From: Guadua angustifolia
Taxonomy: Eukaryota > Streptophyta > Magnoliopsida > Poales > Poaceae
Direction: 5' to 3'
DNA: 64,000 bases
NCBI GenBank assembly: GCA_036346375.1
Contig: CM070508.1
Coordinates: forward strand, 15,680,852-15,744,851
The notes beneath the pieces are model-generated. The model saw only the letters and a list, made by a program, of their open reading frames with translations, was not told the DNA's origin and did no database searches. The translations under genes were made by a program, and so were the position numbers. This document shows, one piece after another, positions 1 through 11,396 of this stretch; the stretch's first letter is position 1; the number at the start of each line of letters is the position of its first letter.

Positions 1-238
1 AAATGAGAATGGCACAAAAACACCAATATATGACCCAATCACGCTGATTCTTTTGACTAAAATAACTGTTCATACATGAAAAAAGGATCGAAAATACCAA
101 TTACAGCAGTCAAAGTCAAAATGCATGATGGGCATTTTTCTTCCTTGCGTCTTTGGGTGCGAATCATCATCAGATAAACGGCCTCACAATCCAAATTGCT
201 GACACATGTTCTGAGTTCACGAATAATAACTAGTGAGT

Positions 239-3200
239 TTACGTTTGAGATGGAGATGCAACCTCATTGACCGAAGCACTTCTTCTAATTACATCTGAAG
301 CACTTCTTCCAGTTACATCTGATGACATGTCCCAATTTCCACTTCTCCGATCCCAGCTCGAGTGTCGCACCCGTACCTCACTTCCGACTGAAGGAAACTT
401 TGATTCTGAACCTATCACAAGTTTGGCATTGACTATTTCCATCTCAGTGCAGTCCTGATTTCCCATTTCAACATCAACATCCTCGTAATTGCGCCGCTGA
501 GAGATCTTCAAGAGATCACTACCAATCTCAAGATCCTCTTCTACTTTTGCCCGAGAACCACCAGCTGGTTCCTCGTCCACATGCCTACCAAAGTTAACTA
601 TCGGAGCCTGCACTTCCTCTTGAACATAGGCTCGGAATTTGTGTTTAGAAGGTTTCGTCTTACTGCAGAAGACTTCTAGGAAATTATTCAGACATCCTTG
701 GTTGTAGACATTTGGCCTGCTGTCTGATCTGTATCGAAAATTCTCATACGTGGTCTGCATAACCAAAGCATCATATCAGAGTTATGCACTTTGACTTTAA
801 TAAGTTCTAGACGGAAAGGAGACCTCAAGCATTCAGCCTCTATCTATTATTATATTATTAAAGCAAAGGCAAAAGAAGTCACCATGTTTGCTCTCAAGAC
901 TATAAATTCCTAAATTAATCGGACAAAAAAGAGAAAAGATCTAGCTGTCCATATGGTGGAACTAAGTTATAACAGCTTAGATTAAAAGAAAAGAGTCTAT
1001 GTCAAGTAAAATAAAAAAAATAACTGAAATTCGGGATAAAAAATAAAGTAAAATTAACAATTTGATTTCCATATGAACTTCAAAGTAAAACTGAAATTCG
1101 GAATAAAAATTAAATGAACATTAGTAGTTGGATTTGTATACAAATTCCAACCTAAAACTAAAATTTGGAATAAAAATAAAATAAAATTAATAATTTGATT
1201 TCCATATGAACTCTAAAGTAAAATCTCTAAATAGCTTAAATTCAGAATAAAAATAAAATAAAATAATACTAATTGGATTTGTATATGATTCAACCTAAAA
1301 CTATATAAAGAACTACATGTCATGTACAATCCAACAATATGCAAATTTGGAATAAAAATCAAAGGATAATTAGCGATCTAATTTTTATATGAATTCCAAA
1401 TCAATTCGATTTCCATATGAACTTCAAAGTAAAACTGAAATTCAAAATAAAAATTAAATGAATATTAGTTGTTGGATTTGTATACAAATTCCCACCTAAA
1501 ACTGAAATTCAGATAAACAACAAAATCAAATTAGCAATTTGATTTCCATACGAATTCCAAGGTAAAATCCCTAAATAGCTTCGATTCGGAATAAAATGAA
1601 ATGAAAAATGCCAATTGGATTTGTATATGATTCCAACCTAAAATAAAAAAACTCCATATCATGTACATTATAACAATATGCAAATTCAGATAAACAACAA
1701 AATCAAATTAGCAATTTGATTTCCATACGAATTCCAAGGTAAAATCCCTAAATAGCTTCAATTCGGAATAAAATGAAATGAAAAATGCCAATTGGATTTG
1801 TATATGATTCCAACCTAAAATAAAAAACTCCATATCATGTACATTATAACAATATGCAAATTCAAAAAAAAATCCATCACATTTGCTCGAAAGTGCTCGG
1901 AATTACCATGTTAATCAGTAAAAAAAGGGAAAGATATACACTGCAGATTGTAGTGGCTTATAACAGTGAGAATTAATGGGCTATAAATAGACAACAAACT
2001 TTGATAACAAACAGGACTCTAATGTTGTAGATGAATACAACACATATACTCAGAGATGTCAATCTATATACTAGCATCTAGGAGCAACAGAAGCTATCGC
2101 ATAATCCAATAGCAACAAAACCTTGCTTTGTTAGAGACGCTTTGTCTGATCACAAGAGAATAAAATCATCCAAGGAACGTTTCACTATGTGAATGCGTGG
2201 ACAAAATTGGACGCAGCTAACAAACAGATTGTTTCCTGTAGGTTTGATCGGCGTGATTTGAACCAAATAATGTGGGAGATTTGCTGGAGTGCGATATTGC
2301 AAGCTTAATGTAAGAAGTCACTGGTGGCGACACAATGCGAGATTGCATTGGAAATGTTAAGGCACGGTGTCCAGATTCCAAATGCAAATATGATGTAGGG
2401 CTGTCAGACATGAATGCATATTTGTCACCGGTTCATCTATCTTTGTGCAATATGGCATTTTTGGTTAGGAGGAGCATAAGCGTCACACTAGGTTAGAAGG
2501 AGCAGAATCTAGCAACGCACCATAGGATGAGATCAAAGTGGTCAAGGGTGGACTTGAGTACAAGCAAGGCACTTCACCAATAACAACAGAGAGATGGGCG
2601 GACATGCAAAGGAAGCACAGTAAGGAAGTTCCTAGAGGTATGATGTCATGCTAATCAATTAATGCAACTGCAATACAGTGAGTGGTGGGGCGGGTCGAGG
2701 AAGAGGGCATAGGGTTTAGTAATTGCCAGTAGTCTTGGACACTTGGTGGAAGGATACGTAGTGAGGGAGAAGGAGCAATAGATGAGGGGAGCTCGAAAAG
2801 TAAATAGATAAGGTTAGAACAATAGTAGCTTCCTATAAATGCTTTGAACTAATGATGTATTTGAATAATATGTTTCCACTACCCTAAGAACGTACCACAC
2901 TGGACGAAAAAATTTATACTAAACCTTCAATTAAGCTCCCTCAAGATGTATTTTGGCTCGAAGCTTTTTTATAATTGTAAATGTCAATCTAATTTCATGT
3001 AAACATCTCAAAGCTAATTTACTTACCAGTAAAATCAACTTATAGTTAGGGGGAAAAATCAAATAGTTGTACATGATCTGTACAATGATATGTAACAAAC
3101 TAGCTGCACAAATGCGCGGGCCACCCTGCTAGTTAAGTCATTATAATTCAGGACATAGAAACTGCATCTTTGTTCCATTCCATCATACAGCTATTATTTG

Positions 3201-6200
3201 GTGTCTGCTGTTAAGATTAAAGTTTGCCCAGATGATAAAATTACATTTTTTCACTAGATACACAGGATAAAACCGACCATAGTAAAGTACTCTTACAATC
3301 TTTCCTAATGTTTCACTAACTTTGCAAGTTGTGGCAATGTGACCCAATCAATCAGTTCCCAGTTACTCCCTCTATTGGAATATATAGGGTGTGCTTTTTT
3401 CTTGATGCTGTTGATTTATATAGGGCATTCACACTAAAGGCAATATTTGTGAAACTTTTCCTCTTATAACCCCATTAGTTGTGATTTGGTTGCATGGCAA
3501 TAAACAACAAAGCACACACTAATCAAAGAAATATTAAGAGTAAATTTCACAAAACTACAGATTTCTTGTACAAACTATCAGAAAACTACAGATTTTAGCT
3601 TCTATTTCATAAAACTACAGGTTTTAGAAGAACTTGTTTCACAAAACTATAGGTTTCTTGTACAAATTATCAGAAAACTACAGATTTTAACTTCTATTTT
3701 ACAAAATTACAGATTTTAGGAGAACTTGAATCACAAAACTACATAACAGTCTATACTTGTGTCGGCGATGCAGGTCTACATGATGACCTCTGCTTGAGTG
3801 AAACGGGAAATGAGAGTGTGTGAGACCGCCATGTAGGTCCACACTGTCAGACCCATCACAAGAAACAGCCAATTCTAAAACCTTTAGTTTAGTGAAACAA
3901 GTTCTTCTAAAATCTACAGTTTTGTGATACAAGTTCTAAAATCTGTAGTTTTGTGAAATATAAACTAAAATCTATAATTTTCTGATAGTTTGTACAAGAA
4001 ACCTGTAGTTTTGTAAAACAAGTTATTCTAAAATCTGTAGTTTTGTGAAATAGAAACTAAAATCTATAGTTTTCTAATAATCTATACAACAAGCTTGTAG
4101 TTTTGTGAAATTTACTCAAATATTAATGTGTCGGAGTAATAGCAAATCAGCATGGTGCAGAGAAAAACAGACGCTACCAATGCAAAGTATTCAGTATTGA
4201 ATACAACGCATTCTATTGAGCGATTTGGCGTGGACTAAGATGGAAAAACAAATGTAGTATCGAGGGTAGTTTGGTCACTTCCATTTGTTCCTTGGTACCT
4301 GTGCCAACTCTAGATGCGCTTTATATATTCCAGCAGAGGGAGTACATCACATAATATATACACAAACAGATAGGGAGATGCCTTTGTAGCTATTTTCCCG
4401 TTTTAAGCATGGTTTGGGGGTAGGTCAATAAATAATAAACAGTCAACCTAAATAAAGTCCTAGGATGCCTAAAATTTTGTTAGATAAACTCATAAGGTTA
4501 TAGCGATTTTGCATTTTCCATAGAAGCAATAGGAAACAATAGCCACCCTCAAAACTTGCTGAGCATAGAACATAAACTATCTCACTTTTACTCCATCGTT
4601 TGCATAGACATCACAAGCCTATTTATTATATTAGCAATTTAGCATGCTATAACACGGCTAACACTGTAGATCAAAACAAATTACTAGCAAAGCATAATTT
4701 TGTATCAGAAAACTAACCTGATTAGTGCTAATGAGATACAAATGAAATCCAGTGAGTCCACCAACAAACCAGAGAGCAATGAAACAATATATCATAAGCA
4801 CCAAAGAAGCTGGAGAGTGTTTGAAAGCCTTCCATACTGTATGATAGTCCTTGTCCATGAGAAACTTGATGTATAATGCCGACATTGCAAATACATAAAT
4901 GCAAAGAAGAGCCGAGGAGGAAACAAATAGGAAAAAGTAACGGTAATTGCGCTGCACAATGTAAAAGTGAAACAATAAAGATCAGAAGACAAACTGGTAA
5001 GAAACAGACTGAATTAGAATTTCCATCAGAGTGGAAGAAACCATCCTTAAAACAGTTAAAAACATGAACAAGATTTTGAGTACCACTCAGTTTCATATAC
5101 GTTTTTCAACTAGCAAAGCAAGTGGTTCAAATAGTATATTCTTGTGACATGGACTACATAATAAACGTAATGGATTCTCGCCAGTGCATAACCTACACAA
5201 ACTCTCATAGAGCACTAATATAATGTGTGGTTCCTAAAATGTACTGCCAGTTATGTGTGGTTATTAAATTGTCACTTAAGCGGTAAAGTGGTCCAAAGGG
5301 CTGCACCATGCCGTCACTTCGCAGGAGAAGGGTATGGCATCCACCTTATGGCCATTGTGTTTCTAAGGCGTCACTAAGGTGTCGTATGGCATTGTGGCGG
5401 CTTGAGGCGGATGCCATACTTTCTCTGCTCCGGTGCCGCCGCCTCCTCTGCTCCAGAGGCCAGATCCAGCCATCAAGCACAGTTCCCTGCCACTTCCGGC
5501 ATCTCTCCTCTCCTCTCCTCTCCCTTCCCCTCCCCTTGTCCTCCCCGTCGGCCTCCCCCTCATCTCCAAAATCCAAATCCACCTCTCTCCTCTAGTCCTC
5601 TTCCCTCATCTCCCCAGCCGGCCTCCCCCTCCCCCTTGCCTCTGAACTGCCCTGCCTCCCCTCATATGCAATATGCCGATGAGGATTGAGGACGGACTGA
5701 CTTAGGTGGAATGACCAAAAGAGATATATTCATATATATGTATTGAGGACTGAGGAGAAATATTGATTTGAGGACTGTGTGTTAATGTGTTGGTGTGCTA
5801 CTAGCGACTGATCAATGCTCTCAATTATGCTGCTATACTCCTCGACACATGCCTTAAGCACTTTGGCAATAAAAAGGTAGTGAGTTGCCTCGCCTTATTA
5901 ATAGTTAATAATTTTATCACTTTAATAACCTTGCAGTTATGCACATGTCTTAAATTGGTTAATATGTAATAAGGCCAAATTCCACTGAATTGGAGTACGG
6001 CCATGGGCTTAATTTGAGCATATAAAGTTGAAATAGAAATATGCCGCCCAAGAGGTGTTAATTTTCGTAATGAAGAACAGCTCCGTGTTTAATTAACAGA
6101 AGGATATAAACAAAAAATATCAGTGCAGTCCAGCAAGAAATGTCAGGTTAGATCATTAGTATTCCAATCACAATAGCAAAGCAATTTACTGACCAGGCAC

Positions 6201-7887
6201 GAAATATCAGTGCAGTCCAGCAAGAAATGTCAGGTTATATCATTAGTATTCCAATCACAATAGCAAAGCAATTTTTGCACAACTGACCAAGCACCAAAAG
6301 GTCTAAAGAGGACACAAACTTCAGCTGAAGCACAATACTTTCTGAAGTTCTTTGTTTCCTTGAGGTATAACTTCTAGTATTTTACCTCTATTAACCAGAA
6401 GTTAACTAATGTTCTTGAATAAGTAAACACCAAGAATCATGATAATCATGTCATGTTGTGTTGCCTAGGATAACAATCATGTTGTGCTCTGATTGTTACG
6501 TCTTAACCCATTTAATAGTTGCGGTAGATCAAATGGGCTTGTGCCATGGTCCAATCCCAAACAGAACTTGTATGACACAATCACACAATCCAAAGTATTC
6601 CTCCCTCACTCCGGCCCTTTGAAAGCATTGATTGAGCAACTTCAAACCATTTGAAATTGCACTCAGTTTGCTCCTTACTTTGCTGCGCTCTAAAGTATCT
6701 GGAATTCCCTTAACCAGCAGGCAGGCTTCGTAGAACCTTATAACAATGTTAAGCAAATGAATTCATAGGTCATAGCGAGCGAAAGATGTTTCTTATAAGG
6801 GCCAAATTTGAACCCAGTCACTACATATAGTTTACATAAATTGTGGAATTAATAGGCTGAAGGTCTTGCTGAGTTTGTTAAAGCATTAAGCTATTTTTCA
6901 TGATAATTGTGCTAGCTTTCAGCAGACAGAGAGGATAGTATACCTGTCCAATGCATTGTCCAACCCAGGGGCAATGATGATCAAAGCGATCCACGCAATT
7001 GTTGCATATTGAACAGTGCGAACACCGAGGAGGCCGGTAAATCATGCAGGTGTCGCAATACTTCACTTTCACAAGCGTCCCATTAACCATCACTTCCTTT
7101 ACACGGGAGAATTGCAGCCTGCCGGGTGTTTCCCCGGTTAATGGATTGCCATATGCAAACTCTTCCTCTGGTGGATGCGATGCGCGAGGTACGATCCCAG
7201 GATCCTGAGCTGAGGTGATCAAGAGCAACAGAAGGACCTACAATGTACACAAAGAAACCAACATTCCATGCTCAGTTGAGTGCCCCAAATACTCACTGAT
7301 TAGTGAGTACTACCTGCAGGAATCAGTACAATGCACTCACATAGATCATAAACACTATCGCTACAGCAGGAATAGCATATCCCGCGTTGTACGTGGAGAA
7401 CTGATGGCGGAGGTGTCGCGCGACGAACACGCAGAAGACCAGAACCGGGGCCACGATGAGCGAAACCGAGACGAGCAGGGACCTGGCATCGGGTCCGAAG
7501 ACCAACCTCCCACCAAAGAAGAATTTCTGCAGATAGCGAGCCAACCATGTCAGAATGCAGCAAGACGGCACATTGCAATTTTTTTTTATTCACATCCGCA
7601 GCACACAACAACGCAACCAAAGCATCCCAAGCAATCTACTGTTCATGCCTGGAAGAGTCTCACGAAGGGGAAGGCACAAACAGGCAACAAGACTACCAAA
7701 AGAAGCAGCGAGAAGAAGAATTCCCCAAGAAAGAAGCGAACGCAACTGTAGCAATCATTTAAACCAAGATTTCCCAGCTCAAGAAGCGAAAGCGAAAGCG
7801 AGAGGAACAGAGGCAGGTGAGCGGAGTCGGTGGGATCCTCACATTGTTCCCTTTCCAAGCTTCGTAAACTCGCTGCGGCGGCGCCAT
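239..7887 (-). CDS. DHHC-type protein S-acyltransferase (palmitoyltransferase), five exons, complete
   Basis: Exons on the minus strand: 7843-7887, 7341-7526, 6944-7237, 4718-4951 and 239-754. All borders are GT..AG, all junctions are phase 0, and the stop is TAA at 239-241, giving about 424 residues. The first exon encodes only 15 residues (MAPPQRVYEAWKGNN) and was placed by the donor right after it and by family similarity. Four membrane segments are visible: about 32-52, 64-86, 180-203 and 229-250. The cysteine-rich domain starts near residue 138 (YCDTCMIYRPPRCSHC) and holds the catalytic DHHC at 163-166 (DHHCPWVGQC). The TTxE motif (TTYE) opens exon 5 at 254, followed by an NNFLEVFCS block and a basic, serine-rich cytosolic tail. 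The family transfers palmitate from acyl-CoA to cysteines of membrane proteins at the Golgi, plasma membrane or tonoplast. The order matches the Arabidopsis PAT5-9 group from memory. No frame damage was seen, so it is probably functional. The large introns (3 and 4) are swollen by repeats. Confidence 0.93.
839..3132 (+). mobile_element. Helitron-like non-autonomous element in intron 4 of the DHHC gene
   Basis: The left end reads TCTATCTATTATTATATTA, the AT-rich start typical of grass Helitrons. The right end is a GC-rich degraded hairpin (tgcacaaatgcgcggg) about 15 bases before a terminal CTAG at 3129-3132, followed by T as expected for insertion at AT. The base before the 5' TC is C, not A, so the left border is less certain. 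No Rep/helicase ORF is present. The interior is AT-rich and repetitive. It sits in the host gene's sense-opposite orientation. Confidence 0.6.
1010..1870. repeat. Degenerate AT-rich tandem array with a 177-bp tandem duplication
   Basis: Two alternating motifs recur: TTTGATTTCCATATGAA-like and TTGGATTTGTATATGAT-like, each followed by a TAAAA-rich spacer. The last part is a near-perfect tandem duplication with period 177 (1505-1681 and 1682-1858). The array lies inside the Helitron-like element. Confidence 0.75.
3366..4342. mobile_element. Stowaway-type MITE, interrupted by a nested element
   Basis: The ends are inverted copies (CTCCCTCTATTGGAATATA at left; TATATTCCAGCAGAGGGAG at right), flanked by TA on both sides (3364-3365 and 4343-4344). 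This is the signature of Stowaway (Tc1/mariner-derived) MITEs. Without the nested 580-bp element and its duplicated 9 bp, it is about 388 bp. It lies in intron 4 of the DHHC gene. Confidence 0.8.
3538..4117. mobile_element. Mutator-type (MULE) MITE with 9-bp target duplication
   Basis: The termini are GAGTAAATTTCACAAAACTA at left and its inverse ending GTGAAATTTACTC at right. Both sides carry a perfect 9-bp direct repeat, aaatattaa (3529-3537 and 4118-4126). Long terminal inverted repeats built of repeated CACAAAACTACAGATTT-like units and a 9-bp duplication point to Mutator-like transposition. There is no coding capacity. Confidence 0.85.
5283..5700. repeat. GC-rich insertion with polypyrimidine tract in intron 3
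   Basis: This block is far richer in G+C than the AT-rich intron around it. It contains GGCGGCTTGAGGCGGATG-type repeats and then a C/T tract (5495-5650). Short ORFs on both strands show no recognisable domain. It looks like a small transposon-derived or captured fragment; I cannot see clean ends. Confidence 0.4.
6115..6274. repeat. 87-bp tandem duplication in intron 3
   Basis: The segment starting AAATATCAGTGCAGTCCAGC at 6115 is repeated from 6202 with only a few changes over at least 70 bp. It is a simple local duplication within the intron. Confidence 0.85.
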
Positions 7888-8828
7888 GGGCGGCGAAGGA
7901 TTCGGCTCCGGTCAGCACCGCGGGCTCATCCGTGCGCACCCTCCAAATCGGCGGCGGAGAGCAGAGCACGAACAGCTCGACACGCGCACGCCAAAAGGGC
8001 GACTCGAAACAGGTGGAACGCGAGGAATTGAGAGGGGGAGATGAGGCGGAGGCCTGGCACGGAAAGCTGCTTGCTTGCGTTGCCCTTTGTTCCTGGCGTG
8101 ACCGGGTGAGGTGTAAAACGAGTGCCAAATTTTTTTTTTGTTCGAATGAGAGGAAAAGAAAAAAAAGAGAATACAAATCAGTAGGAGATACATGCTGGCA
8201 AAGGGAGCTTGAACAAGGGAGAGGCTGCTCTTCTTGCAGATGTCGCCTTGAATATTTCAGAAACAACAGACATGAGTACCAGGGGCAGCATGCCTACGCA
8301 GTCCATCCCAAAAAGCTCACGCCTTTGCGTCAGACAACATGACATCTGCTTACAGGAGCACAAGGTAATCGTCTATGTACAGCGTAGCACACAAATTCAG
8401 GAGCCATTTTAATTGCTCATAATGTGTGTTTCGAATTTAGATGCGCGTGGATTGGAATCACATATACGTAGCCCAAATGATAGCAAGCATACTTGATTGT
8501 TACCGCACAACGGAAGAAAACATATGGGTCACTAGGTCAGTAGTGGTACGGAGAGCTATGTCTCTTGAAAAGTTGGGACAGCACGCACGCACCGTCTTTG
8601 ATGCGCCACCACTGTCTTTCTCCTTCGTACTCTCGTCGTCGTTGATCAATCGCCTGTATGTAAATAGGCCTTGTGTGGGGAGCTTGTAACGCAATGGAAA
8701 CAAATGGAGATAAATAACATACAGAGATTCAGAAAGTGTATGAGGGGTCATGTGCAAAGAGGCCAGGCTAGGGCCAGCAAAAAGCGAGGAGGCAGCACTC
8801 CCTAGTCCCTGCACCGGGTCTGCAACGG
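7888..8828. other. 5' flank of the DHHC gene, no other gene seen
   Basis: The DHHC 5' untranslated region and promoter must lie here (transcribed leftward). It is GC-rich near 7890-8060. No clear TATA box could be assigned. ORFs up to 207 codons on either strand lack domains and overlap the leader, so I treat them as chance. Confidence 0.5.
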
Positions 8829-9300
8829 GCGTTACCACGCTGGGTTAATAGTACGCTTCGGTATTGAAATTCGTAAAAAATGAATGAAATTTGTAAAATT
8901 AGCGAACGGTTTTGAAAGTCAAATAAATTTGAAATATGATCAAACTACGAAGCGAAATTCGAATGAAAAAGGTCGAAAAGCGGCGAATTTCAAGTGGTTT
9001 TGCGAAAATCGGCAACATGTTAAAAATTAGAGAAAAATCAGGAAAAATTGCAGAAAAATATTGTAAAACTTCAAACTTTGTTTTTTCAAAAAAATATTCA
9101 CACAAAATGTCATAAAGCTACTTAATATTAGTTTTAGGGAACTTTTGGATAAATTTTTTAAAATTTCTTGAATTTTGATAATTTGAATTCAAACTTAAGC
9201 GGTAAACCGATAAAATTATTTTCCAAACCAGGGCGGTACAAACGAATTTTACGAATTTCAAACGGTTTTCCACAAAAAAGTGAAATCCTGTTGCCAGGTT
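8829..9300. repeat. AT-rich inverted-repeat region, possibly a hAT-like MITE
   Basis: GAAATTCGTAAAA-like blocks near 8863-8890 recur inverted near 9235-9270 (ACGAATTTTACGAATTTC). The interior is made of AAATTTGAAA/TTCAAATT-type words. No clean termini or target duplication were found. Confidence 0.3.
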
Positions 9301-10021
9301 AGTGTGGCCCATAGATGGTCGAACGACCAGCAACTGTTCCGTTGCACCGTGGACGGGGCCCAGCCAGCGAAGGGGCTCCTGCTGGGAGCATTGAAGTGAG
9401 GCCGGTGGGGCCAGTGGACAGTCACAAGTAGAGACCTACGAGCCTAGAGTACTTTCCTCCGTCAGCCTACTCCACGATATGATTTGCTCAAGAGCTGGAT
9501 TTATCGCTGCACGTGTGTGTGTTCTCCAATCAATCCCTCAATTCACAAAAACACGAGCGTAGATCAGTGGAACAACAACCGTATTATCTGACTTAGACCG
9601 GAACTGGCCATTTTTTCTTCTTGCCCACCAAAACTGCTGTTTTGTAATGGCCTAAATGGGGTATGATTTTGAAGAAAACTGACGCAAAGCATAGGTTAAC
9701 CCCCATGATTTAGAATCAGCAACTGTAAGAGATAGCAGGTGAGACCTTGGACAAATAAATTTTGTTCATGACAGACCAGCACTATGCCATCCAGCTCCAA
9801 CTTGGAATGTAGGAGAAAAGTGGAAGAAATCTTGGTTAGAGAAAGGTAGAGGAAATCTGGAGGATTTGGAATCCTATGAAAAAAAAAGCTTCTTTTCGAT
9901 TGTCCAGAACCAGGGAAGGACAATCACAACTTTGGGTTTGGGTCCTCTCCTTGCTACAGGTCCGGGGGAGAAAACACCATTGGCTGGAACCTAGAGAGAA
10001 ACTTTGCTCAATTGCTAGTTT
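9301..10021. other. Intergenic stretch, nothing recognised
   Basis: Mixed-composition sequence with no supported ORF, repeat border or RNA gene. Its last bases carry the left copy of the Copia target site (gctac, 10022-10026). Confidence 0.5.
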
Positions 10022-10026
10022 GCTAC

Positions 10027-10179
10027 TATAGTAGTTTATGGAATATTGTGTGTATTATATTAGATTCCACATTCTTTATTTGTAGCAAGAATTATAACCG
10101 TAATGTAATCGAACTTTATCTCTAACTACCTAATTTATCTCTAACTCAATCAGACTCTATCTCGGATTCTATCCCAATA
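10027..10179 (-). repeat. Copia element 3' LTR
   Basis: About 153 bp. On the minus strand it starts TATTGGGATAG (the 5' copy has TGTTGGGATAG). It shares the words GGAATATTGTGTGTAT and CAGACTCTATC with the copy at 19775-19926. Confidence 0.88.
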
Positions 10180-10191
10180 CTTCCCCTTAAG
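10180..10191 (-). other. Polypurine tract of the Copia element
   Basis: The minus strand reads CTTAAGGGGAAG directly before the 3' LTR, the usual plus-strand primer for LTR elements. Confidence 0.8.
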
Positions 10192-10374
10192 ATAGGCTAA
10201 AACTATCGGGTTCAACTAATTTACGGTTGCTCGCACCACTCCTTTCATGCGGCTGGGGTAGAGCTCAACACGTGGACGGAAGTCCAATTCTTGGCTTTGT
10301 GTTCCCGACACACCTGTGAGCAACATGTCCGTGCATTGCCGGTCCATCCCCTCAAGCTGTTCATACACAGAAAA

Positions 10375-10790
10375 TTTCAACTCACAAAATTTTAGATTGT
10401 AAAATTTCAAATTAGAAAGTTTCAAGTCAAAAAGTTTCAAATCGGGAAGTTTCAACTTGAAAATGTTTTAGATCAAAAATTTCAAATTAGAAAGTTTCAA
10501 CTCAAAAAATTTACAATCAAAAAGTTTTGACTATGAAAATTTTCAATTGAAAAGCTATCGGTTCAAAAAGTTTCGATTAAAAAAACTTTCAGTTCAAAAA
10601 GTTTAAATGGAAAATTCAACTCGAAAAATTTTCAAACAAAAAATTCAAATTGAAAGGTTTCAACTCGAAAAAAAATTAAATTAGAAAGTTTCAATACGAA
10701 ACAATTCAACTCCAAAATATTTCAATTTAAAACTTTCGGTTTGAAAAGTTTCAATTAAAAAACTTTTTAAAAAGTGATTAAAAATATTTG
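10375..10790. repeat. Degenerate short tandem repeat built on AAAGTTTCAA
   Basis: Units of about 12-20 bp such as GAAAGTTTCAAATT and AAAATTTCAACTC are repeated some 20 times with heavy variation. They lie in the 3' non-coding part of the Copia element and make spurious Leu/Phe/Lys-rich ORFs. Confidence 0.75.
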
Positions 10791-10842
10791 TTTTACATAA
10801 CTCATATGTTATATATTTAGAGAAAAAGGGCAAAGAAATAGT

Positions 10843-11162
10843 GCGGATGCCACCACCAAAACACGATTGGAATTCCTCTCCCATCTCCTGGTGCATGGCG
10901 CATGTCATACCGAGAAGAGGCTGCACGAAAGCTAAAATGTCATACTAGTGCATGGCGGATGCCACCACCAAAACACGATCGGAATTCCTCTCCCGTCTCC
11001 CGGTGCATGGCGCATGTCATACCGAGAAGAGGCTGCACGGAAGCTAAAATATCATACTAGTGCATGGCGGATGCCACCACCAAAACACGATCGGAATTCC
11101 TCTCCCGTCTCCCCGTGCATGGCGCATGTCATACCGAGAAGAGGCTGCACGGAAGCTAAAAT
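10843..11162. repeat. 112-bp tandem repeat, three copies
   Basis: The unit starts GCGGATGCCACCACCAAAAC and repeats at 10843, 10955 and 11067 with few differences; the last copy is slightly short. Each unit itself holds two GTGCATGGCG-like words. The small plus-strand ORF across it only reflects the repeat. Confidence 0.9.
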
Positions 11163-11396
11163 GAGCACTACGTGCACCACGTGGCAATTAACAAGTGCGT
11201 TTGTGCCAACTGAGCCGTGAGGACGCTCGCGAATTAGTATTTCCCAAAGGAAGATATTGCCACACAGAATTTAGGTGAGTAGTCTACTGTATGCCTTTGC
11301 TCCTTGGGATTACTCCAAGCAAGGACGTCTCCCATGCTCCCTCTCTCGTGTACGTGCACTACGTGGTGTGCAGTAAGCACACATGCGCTGTGCGGG

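Noticed and set aside
5308..5689. Small ORFs in the GC-rich block of intron 3
   Set aside because: They arise from a polypyrimidine tract, lie within an intron of the DHHC gene, and lack domains or splice support.
7643..8266. 207-codon minus-strand ORF beside the DHHC gene
   Set aside because: It covers the DHHC first exon and leader in another frame, is Ser/Leu-rich from pyrimidine tracts, and shows no domain.
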